NCBI GenBank assembly: GCA_018716305.1
Contig: DVKB01000034.1
Coordinates: 62,001-126,000 of the forward strand
DNA: 64,000 nt
Reading direction: 5' to 3'
Source: Candidatus Scatomonas merdigallinarum
GTDB taxonomy: Bacteria > Bacillota > Clostridia > Lachnospirales > Lachnospiraceae
Shown: positions 58,492-64,000 of the stretch, piece after piece
Layout of the letters: every line of letters starts with the position of its first letter
Numbering within the stretch: the stretch's first letter is position 1
Notes under the pieces: generated by a model
Seen by the model: only the letters and a program-made list of their open reading frames with translations
The model's database searches: none
What the model was told of the DNA's origin: nothing
Made by a program: the position numbers and the translations under genes

Positions 58492-59745
58492 TTAATATTT
58501 TCCGTATTTATCCAGCGTCTCAAACATGGCGTCCAGATTTTCCGGCTTGGAATTTTCCAGTGACCCGTTGAAATCAAAAATGTAGCCGCCGCCGGGCATG
58601 CAGTCCTCCAGCAGTTTCCTGGTTTCCGCAATGACCTCTTCCTTTTTGCCGAATTCCAACAGGGCTACGGGAAGATTTCCCATGATGCAGGCAGTGCCGC
58701 CCAAAATCCTCTTTGCCTCTTTCATATCGACTTTTTCGAAATGATACAGCACCTTTCCTTTGGGCACGTCCGTCAGCTGCTCCAGGCGGCTGCTATAAGG
58801 TCCTTCGGTATAGATATAAGGCGTCACCCCCCACTCTATCAGGGCCATCATGATTTTTTTCAGCGGCTTCCAGTAGAGCCGGTGGTACTGCTCCTCGTTC
58901 ATGAAGCCGTCCATGGCCTTGTGCAGGGGGAAGAAGACTCGCTTCACCGGAAGATCCGCGTATTTCAGATACTGCAGAGCCTGGATCTGCTGATCCGCGA
59001 AGAGATCGCAGGCAGCCTCAATATATCCCTGCATGCTGTCGTCTGTCAGATCTTCAAAAATCCCCATGGTTCCCCGGAAATAGTCGCCAAGGATATCGTA
59101 GGGAGCCTCTGACATTCCAGAGAGAAGTCCCGGGAACCCCATGTCTGTCAGCTTCTGCATGTACTGCCCGGTGGCGGCCCCGGCCTTGGCGTCCTCCGCC
59201 GCGATTTCCGCCAGACGCTGGTAAGCTTCTCCCGCCTCCCGGCTGTAAAGGGGAGACAAAAATCCGGTATTCAGCACAACCGTGGGGGTAAAATGAATGC
59301 CCGCCAGACCTTTCAGGGACGGATACGCTCTGGGGATATACTTGCGGAGCATGAATCCGGTAAAATCCCCCAGCATTTCCGGATATTCCTCCTGGGTCAT
59401 AAACTCCCGCTCAATGACCTGATGCGAACTGTAATCGGAAACAGAGGTTCCCGGTTTCCCGGGCCAGTCAATCATCTGGGAATCAGCCAGTTCATTGGCT
59501 TTTCCGCTGGTAAACCCGGAAAAAGTATGGAGATCGCAGAGGGGGTGCTCGCTGTAGAATTTAACAGCCGCGTCTCCGGCCGCTTCATAGTTGTAAAAAA
59601 TATCCTTATAACTGGATCCGCTGCACCTCTGCATATAGGACGCGATAAAAGGAGCTACCGGCACCCGATCCGGGGTTCCCAGGGCAATGGCTGTGTCCAC
59701 ACGGTTCTTTCTCTCCGCAAATAACTTTGCTGTTTTTTCTTCCAT
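58492..59745 (-). CDS. UroD-family (MtaA-like) methyltransferase/demethylase protein
   Basis: 417 residues. The UroD fold is recognisable: TPDRVPVAPFIASYMQRCSG, then a His/Cys region (YHFEKVDMKEAKRIL, TACIMGNLP) and the GGGYIFDFNGSLEN C-terminal loop (like the 'GGHIFNLGHG' of UroD). It lacks the tetrapyrrole context (no hem genes) and belongs to the cobamide methyltransferase branch used for methyl-compound breakdown. No corrinoid protein is next to it, so the substrate is open. It is divergent from a PucR-type regulator, its likely controller. Confidence 0.83.
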   Translation of the reverse strand: MEEKTAKLFAERKNRVDTAIALGTPDRVPVAPFIASYMQRCSGSSYKDIFYNYEAAGDAAVKFYSEHPLCDLHTFSGFTSGKANELADSQMIDWPGKPGTSVSDYSSHQVIEREFMTQEEYPEMLGDFTGFMLRKYIPRAYPSLKGLAGIHFTPTVVLNTGFLSPLYSREAGEAYQRLAEIAAEDAKAGAATGQYMQKLTDMGFPGLLSGMSEAPYDILGDYFRGTMGIFEDLTDDSMQGYIEAACDLFADQQIQALQYLKYADLPVKRVFFPLHKAMDGFMNEEQYHRLYWKPLKKIMMALIEWGVTPYIYTEGPYSSRLEQLTDVPKGKVLYHFEKVDMKEAKRILGGTACIMGNLPVALLEFGKKEEVIAETRKLLEDCMPGGGYIFDFNGSLENSKPENLDAMFETLDKYGKY

Positions 59746-59818
59746 AAAAGATTCCTCCTGTACTTCAAAGATAGTTTTATATTAAATCAAATCCGGGCAG
59801 GAAGACAGCCGCCGTATG

Positions 59819-59847
59819 TTGTTATTTTTTTCTGTATATGCTACACT
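59819..59847 (+). promoter_or_regulatory. Promoter of the PucR-type regulator gene
   Basis: TTGTTA (59819-59824), 17 bp, TACACT (59842-59847), 20 bases before the ATG at 59867. Confidence 0.6.
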
Positions 59848-59854
59848 GTGTAGC
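59840..59854. promoter_or_regulatory. Palindromic operator candidate at the pucR-type promoter
   Basis: GCTACAC-T-GTGTAGC, a perfect 15-base palindrome with one central base. It covers the -10 and the probable transcription start, a position that would block polymerase, so autorepression is the likely use. Confidence 0.55.
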
Positions 59855-59866
59855 GGAGGAATGACT

Positions 59867-61438
59867 ATGATAATCACCATGGAAATACTGTTTTGCCTGA
59901 TGCAAAAAAAATATCCGATTCAGGCGGAGCATCTGTTGAAAAGTCATATGCCGGCGGATGAAATCCGCATTTATGAAGAAGGCATGGAACTGCCTTCCGG
60001 AACTCTGGTTCTTATAGATTCTTGGGAAAACTTCAGCAATGCTGCCCCGGAGGAAAATATATGTTTTCTGATCTGCGCCCCTGCCGCTTTGGGCAGCAGC
60101 TCCCGGATGCATGGATTTTCTTACGCGGTTCTGGCTGAAGGGATCCCCCCTGCGGAAGTGCAGATATTTCTGCTGGAACTGTGCAACAGACTGCGGCGCT
60201 GGGACGCCCGCTTCGCGGAAGAAATTTTCAGGCACGGAAATTATCGGGAAGTTATGGCGGAAGGCCGTGAATTTCTGGACTATGAATACAGCATCATCGA
60301 TCAGAATATGGTCAATCTTTACAGCACCCCTGGATATCTGACTTTTATCGGTGGAAAAGAAATGGAAAGAATGCCATCTGAACTGATTCAGGCACTAATG
60401 CTGCAGCCGGAATTTCACGCAGTGGCAAAACTGGGAACGCCTTTTTACTACTACGATGAAACAAACGACATACAGCTTCTGTGCAGAAATCTGTTTCTGG
60501 AAGGTCAGTATTATGCCAGGATTGTCATGTATATAGGGGAAAGAGGCGCGGAAGTATCTGAAGGGATAAAAGAATTATTGGATCTGTTTGGCAGACATAT
60601 GGAGCATCTGATCCGTTATACCATTGCCCCGGAAAGCAGACACACCGGCGACCAGCTGCATTACCTCTTCCGGGCTCTGGCAGAGGAAAAACAACCGGAT
60701 CCCGCTTACTGCGCTTCGGTTCTGGCGTCATCCGGGTGGAATCGAACAGACACCTATGCGGTGATTAAACTCCGGTTTTATGAGGATAGGGGGTGGGATT
60801 CCCAGCTGGACACGGCCCTGCCCTATCTGGTCCGCGAGCTGGAGGGAGAATGGCCCGGATCCTGCGCCATTATATTTGACGCGTCCATCCTTTGGCTTGT
60901 GAATACCAGTGTTTCCGGCGGCCGTTCCGGGTGGGAGAAACTGCGGCAGAAAGCGGCCTTTTTTGTCCGGGATCATGTCTGTCACGCGGGAGTCAGTCCT
61001 CTGTTCCGGGATTATTTCATGATCCCGGACAGCGTCCGAACCGCGGACGCCGCTCTGGAAATCGGACTGCGGAAGCATCCGGAGTTCTGGTACTATCTGT
61101 TTGATGATTATCGCCTGGACTATATGATGGAAAAAATTTCCTCCGGAATCTCTCCCGCTTTTCTCCGGCATCCCGCCATAAAGATATTGGAGGACTGGGA
61201 CCGGGAAAAGGGAACGGAACTTTCCGCTACTCTGGAGGCATACCTGGGGAACAATCTCAATATGACAGCAGCAGCGGAAAAACTGTATATCCACCGCACC
61301 ACCTTCTGCCGGCGGATGAATCAGATCCGCAGGCTGACCGGGCTGAATATGAGTGACCGGGATACGGTTCTTACGCTGCTGCTGTCCTATCGTATGCTGT
61401 CAGATTACTCGGCGGATGGAGAGGATGGGCGCAAATGA
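59867..61438 (+). CDS. PucR/CdaR-type transcriptional regulator
   Basis: 523 residues from ATG 59867 (GGAGG seven bases before; ATG 59861 is too close to it). The N-terminal ~300 residues are a sensory region of unknown ligand, and the C-terminal PucR-type HTH (about 460-515) is seen in LGNNLNMTAAAEKLYIHRTT and FCRRMNQIRRLTGLN. These regulators usually control adjacent catabolic genes, here probably the divergent UroD-family gene. The 3' end overlaps the convergent NlpC/P60 gene by 39 bases. Confidence 0.85.
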   Translation: MIITMEILFCLMQKKYPIQAEHLLKSHMPADEIRIYEEGMELPSGTLVLIDSWENFSNAAPEENICFLICAPAALGSSSRMHGFSYAVLAEGIPPAEVQIFLLELCNRLRRWDARFAEEIFRHGNYREVMAEGREFLDYEYSIIDQNMVNLYSTPGYLTFIGGKEMERMPSELIQALMLQPEFHAVAKLGTPFYYYDETNDIQLLCRNLFLEGQYYARIVMYIGERGAEVSEGIKELLDLFGRHMEHLIRYTIAPESRHTGDQLHYLFRALAEEKQPDPAYCASVLASSGWNRTDTYAVIKLRFYEDRGWDSQLDTALPYLVRELEGEWPGSCAIIFDASILWLVNTSVSGGRSGWEKLRQKAAFFVRDHVCHAGVSPLFRDYFMIPDSVRTADAALEIGLRKHPEFWYYLFDDYRLDYMMEKISSGISPAFLRHPAIKILEDWDREKGTELSATLEAYLGNNLNMTAAAEKLYIHRTTFCRRMNQIRRLTGLNMSDRDTVLTLLLSYRMLSDYSADGEDGRK

Positions 61439-62575
61439 GGCGCTGCTGACAATAATGCCCGCGTTTTCATTGGCCGCGTGAACTACCGTGCCGCCGCCCA
61501 TATACAGGGCTACATGGCCGCTGTAGCAGATAATGTCACCCGGCTGCGCCTCCGCGTAGGAAACCGCCTTCCCCTCGCTTCGCAGCGCCGCGGAGTTTCT
61601 GGCTACCGAATAGCCGAAATGCCGGTAAATCAGGTTGACATATCCGGAACAGTCTGTCCCCTCTGTCAGGCTGCCGCCGCCCCAGACGTAGGGATTGCCC
61701 ACAAACTGCAGGGCGTATTCGATGAGCTCCTGCCTTTTCTGAAAGTCTTTGTCCTGCCGCTCCTGCTCGGTCCAGTTCTGTTCCAGAATGGACTGAAATA
61801 CCTTCCGGGCATTTTCCACATCGGCCGCGGAAGCCCCGGCCTGCTGACTCTCCGACAGCTTCTGAATCTGCTCATTATATTCATCAATCAGTTTCTGGTA
61901 TTCATCCGCTTTTTGACGGGCTTCTTCCATCTGACCCGCATAGTCAGAGGAGGCCTGCCTTTTTTCCTCCAGTTTCTGCTGGAGGTATTCCTGCTGTTCT
62001 TCCTGCTCGTCCTTCATAGCCTGCAGACTTCCCAGAGCTTCCGCCTGCTGAGACTCTAATTCCTGTACCCGGGACACGGTGTCGGCGTATTCTTCCAGAC
62101 AATCCCGGTCATATTCATACATCTGCTGGGTATATTCCGCCCGGTTCAGCAGCCCCGAGAGATCTCCGTCCTCCAGCAGGATCATAATCCATCCGGCATT
62201 TCCCCCGTGTTCATATATGTACTGGATCCTGGTCTGCATGGCTTCATACTGTTTTGACTTGTCGTTTTCCGCCTGGGCCAGATTCTGCCGGGTCTCCTCC
62301 AGAAGTTTTTCTTTATCCTCGATCTGCCGGCTGAGAGAGTCTACCGCGGACAGAGTAACCACCAGCTGCCCGTCCAGACTGCCGATCTCCTCCTCCATCT
62401 GCTTCTTCTGATCTTCCAGCGACTGTATAGAATCCAGAAGTGTCTTTAAAGACTGGTCCGCCTCCTCTTTCTGATCCTTTATCTCAGTGACCGTGGGCGC
62501 TGCCGCTGCGGTCAGAATCTGGGAACTGCACAGGGCGGCTGTGATCCCAAGAATTAATTTTTTTGTTTTACTCAT
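61400..62575 (-). CDS. Coiled-coil NlpC/P60 peptidoglycan endopeptidase
   Basis: 391 residues. Signal peptide MSKTKKLILGITAALCSSQ with cleavage probably near AAA (23-26). Residues about 30-245 form a long coiled coil with Lys/Glu/Gln heptads, like PcsB and CwlO N-termini, which are often regulated by FtsEX. The C-terminal NlpC/P60 domain has C309 (GTDCSGY), H354 (SGHVALYM) and H366 (VVHA). It cleaves D-Glu-diaminopimelate bonds in the wall. Strong own promoter; it runs 39 bases into the convergent regulator gene. Confidence 0.92.
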   Translation of the reverse strand: MSKTKKLILGITAALCSSQILTAAAAPTVTEIKDQKEEADQSLKTLLDSIQSLEDQKKQMEEEIGSLDGQLVVTLSAVDSLSRQIEDKEKLLEETRQNLAQAENDKSKQYEAMQTRIQYIYEHGGNAGWIMILLEDGDLSGLLNRAEYTQQMYEYDRDCLEEYADTVSRVQELESQQAEALGSLQAMKDEQEEQQEYLQQKLEEKRQASSDYAGQMEEARQKADEYQKLIDEYNEQIQKLSESQQAGASAADVENARKVFQSILEQNWTEQERQDKDFQKRQELIEYALQFVGNPYVWGGGSLTEGTDCSGYVNLIYRHFGYSVARNSAALRSEGKAVSYAEAQPGDIICYSGHVALYMGGGTVVHAANENAGIIVSSASFAPILSIRRVI

Positions 62576-62609
62576 AAGAACCTGCCTGTATATTTTCTAT
62601 AACAGAATT

Positions 62610-62638
62610 AGAATACCATTTTTATTGTGCAGATTCAA
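62610..62638 (-). promoter_or_regulatory. Promoter of the NlpC/P60 gene
   Basis: On the minus strand: TTGAAT (62633-62638), 17 bp, TATTCT (62610-62615), 35 bases before the start codon. Confidence 0.65.
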
Positions 62639-62684
62639 TCAGATTTTTGTAAATAAAAGAAAAATCTGTACAATTTTCGGCACA

Positions 62685-62734
62685 GAAAAAAAAGAAGCTG
62701 GAAACCGACGGGGTTTCACACGCCGATTCCCAGC
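62685..62734 (-). terminator. Terminator of phoU
   Basis: A 14-bp stem with some G-U pairs, between 62697-62710 and 62721-62734, followed on the minus strand by TTCTTTTTTTT. It lies 24 bases after the phoU stop. Confidence 0.88.
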
Positions 62735-62757
62735 AAAATATTTTTCTCCATCTGTTT

Positions 62758-63390
62758 TTATTTTTGGCTCAGGACCTGCTTTCCCTCCGCTATGTAGATC
62801 ACCCATCCGGCTACATTCACTACATGATCCGCAATCCGCTCATAATATTTGCCGATCATCAGCTGATCCACCAAAGACCCCTCTTTCAGAAGGCCCTGGG
62901 TCAGTTCATTGCGGAATTTTACAAACAGTTCGTCCACCTTGTCATCCATATCAATCACCTGACGGGCCAGGGCAGTGTCAGAATTCTCCAGAGCCTCCAG
63001 TCCTTTGTCCAGCATCTCAATGGCAGCCCCGGCGATGTCCAGCAGCAGCTGGCAGGGACGATCCGTTTCTCCTGTCAGAAGGATTTCCGCGATATCCCCT
63101 CCGTTGATTCCAATCCGTTCCAGATCAGCGGCGATCTTCAGTGAACCGGACACCTGTCTCAAATCTGTGGCTACCGGCTGCTGCAGCAGAAGAAGACGGT
63201 TGCAGAGCGTCTCGATGAGACTTTCCATGTTGCTGATTTTTACACTTTTCTCGCAGATTTCATCCAGCTCCTCTTTATTCCTGCTGGAAAGCAGGCCGCA
63301 GGTGCTGCGGATGCTTTCCCGGCAGCTTTTGCCCATCTGGATTACAGATCTGCGAAGTTCTTCCAGCTCTTCATTAAAATTTGTCCTCAT
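62758..63390 (-). CDS. phoU: PhoU phosphate signalling protein
   Basis: 210 residues from ATG 63390 (SD GAGGAGG); longer in-frame readings run into the promoter. Two PhoU three-helix repeats can be seen, each with the pattern E/D-xxxD: LVATDLRQVSGSLKIAADLERIG-type in the first (split) and MIGKYYERIADHVVNVAGWV in the second, which binds metal clusters. It restrains PhoR/PstSCAB signalling. No pst or phoR genes are in view. Confidence 0.93.
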   Translation of the reverse strand: MRTNFNEELEELRRSVIQMGKSCRESIRSTCGLLSSRNKEELDEICEKSVKISNMESLIETLCNRLLLLQQPVATDLRQVSGSLKIAADLERIGINGGDIAEILLTGETDRPCQLLLDIAGAAIEMLDKGLEALENSDTALARQVIDMDDKVDELFVKFRNELTQGLLKEGSLVDQLMIGKYYERIADHVVNVAGWVIYIAEGKQVLSQK

Positions 63391-63448
63391 GCACAAAACC
63401 TCCTCTATCACCATCAGGCTCTCCTGAGCCTGTCTATTATTCAGTTTT

Positions 63449-63477
63449 ACTTTATTCCAGCTTCTGTTATTTGTCAA
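63449..63477 (-). promoter_or_regulatory. Promoter of phoU
   Basis: On the minus strand: TTGACA (63472-63477), 17 bp, TAAAGT (63449-63454). A small hairpin CAGGCTC-TCCT-GAGCCTG (63415-63432) lies in the leader before the SD; it has no U-tract. Confidence 0.75.
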
Positions 63478-63527
63478 ATTAAATCTATGAAAAATTCAGA
63501 TATTTTATGTATTTTTCAAAAAATTAA

Positions 63528-64000
63528 TTATTTTTCATTTCTATGGGAGGGCTGGCTGGCTATAAAGAAACGCAGCAGTCTGGTCTTATGCAGAATAAAA
63601 ATGGAAAAATCCATAAACAGATGGGCGATCAGGGTGCTGACAATCACTCCGTTGGATTTCAAAAGAAAATCTGTGTAAAAGCCGAACCAACAGATAAAAG
63701 CCGAATATCCGCCCATCAGCAGAAGCAGGGGAAGATTGCGCGCCGCCCCTCTGAGCGTTTCCATAAAACTTTTGATTGTAAAATCAAAGTAAAGAAATCG
63801 TCCTACCGCCAGCGTAATAAAGTAAAGGATTAGTTCGTCATAATTTGTATCGTCATAAATAAAACGGATATACAGTAAAATCAGTACAATGTAGAAGGAG
63901 GACACCAGGCGCACCGCGGCCTTCTGTTCCGATTTTATGTGAGTCAGCTTTACCAGCACCACGTCAAACCAGCTGGTCAGAAAAACAGAGAGGACAATAA
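63528..64000 (-). CDS. Membrane protein, unknown function, 5' part outside the window
   Basis: The frame is open to the right edge, so the start is not in the window; only the last ~157 residues are seen. It has about four hydrophobic segments (around FYIVLILLYIRFIY, ILYFITLAVGRFLYF, LPLLLLMGGYSAFICWFGFY and VIVSTLIAHLFMDFSIFIL) and a basic tail RFFIASQPSHRNEK. No family is recognised. It is codirectional with phoU but is separated from it by the phoU promoter. Confidence 0.6.
   Translation of the reverse strand, partial: IVLSVFLTSWFDVVLVKLTHIKSEQKAAVRLVSSFYIVLILLYIRFIYDDTNYDELILYFITLAVGRFLYFDFTIKSFMETLRGAARNLPLLLLMGGYSAFICWFGFYTDFLLKSNGVIVSTLIAHLFMDFSIFILHKTRLLRFFIASQPSHRNEK

Noticed and set aside
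63415-63432. Hairpin CAGGCTC-TCCT-GAGCCTG in the phoU leader as a terminator or attenuator
   Set aside because: It has only 7 bp and no U-tract on the minus strand, and it lies just before the SD; a role in translation is possible but not supported.
1-64000. tRNA, rRNA, CRISPR arrays, insertion sequences, toxin-antitoxin or defence genes
   Set aside because: I looked on both strands and found no cloverleaf ends, regularly spaced repeats, transposase genes or known defence families in the window.

Overview
The window looks like the chromosome of a spore-forming, anaerobic Clostridia member, most likely Lachnospiraceae. The reasons are moderately high GC, strong GGAGG ribosome-binding sites, the sporulation genes yqfC-yqfD, the order rplU-prp-rpmA-obg, an L27 with an N-terminal extension that needs Prp cleavage, the TIGR03960/TIGR03936/RNase G block, and a GlpA/FAD/DUF1667 glycerol-3-phosphate dehydrogenase operon. 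I see no rRNA, tRNA, CRISPR array, insertion sequence or prophage. It reads as dense core chromosome with few intergenic gaps, none longer than 300 bp.

Layout, plus strand: a MATE transporter tail and a DUF2284 gene (1-1035); yqfC-yqfD-phoH-ybeY behind a possible sporulation-sigma promoter (1030-4140); a DUF3048 lipoprotein (4159-5286); proB-DUF896-5-FCL-proA (5300-8148); an M14 peptidase (8214-9107); an RNA-modification and mismatch-repair run miaB-mutS-mutL-miaA plus a PLP enzyme and two flavoproteins (9104-20279); radC and the cell-elongation/division cluster mreB-mreC-mreD-PBP2-minD-minE-rodA-mgsA-dac (20375-30070); a monocistronic P-loop protein (30126-30695); a HlyD-like protein, yggS, sepF, ylmH, aroB, lspA and an rluA-type gene (30710-36824); a cytidylate-kinase-like gene (36891-37553).

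The strand then alternates. ttcA (minus) and an AI-2E family exporter (plus) diverge at 38386-38557. A XerS-like tyrosine recombinase and a YneA-like LysM protein (minus, 39925-41546) lie opposite lexA (plus, 41725-42390), with a three- to four-box SOS operator cluster between. A long minus-strand ribosomal operon rplU-prp-rpmA-obg-yhbY-nadD-yqeK-rsfS follows (42488-46811), then degV, a CPBP protease, RNase G and two radical-SAM-associated genes (46822-52678).

The last part (52724-64000) is more accessory: a rhodanese plus CoA-disulfide-reductase/rhodanese fusion (plus), a four-gene yjbQ-glpA-FAD-DUF1667 operon (minus), a UroD-family methyltransferase divergent from a PucR/CdaR-type regulator, a coiled-coil NlpC/P60 hydrolase, phoU and the 3' part of a membrane protein.

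The most interesting signals are: (1) a 36-bp interrupted palindrome in the 5' leader of the XerS-like recombinase gene that looks like its own dif-type site; (2) a roughly 110-nt paired element between yneA and that recombinase; (3) an MreB homologue with a degenerate phosphate-2 motif; (4) an insert of about 245 residues in PBP2; (5) palindromic operators at the rhodanese/CoADR and pucR promoters.
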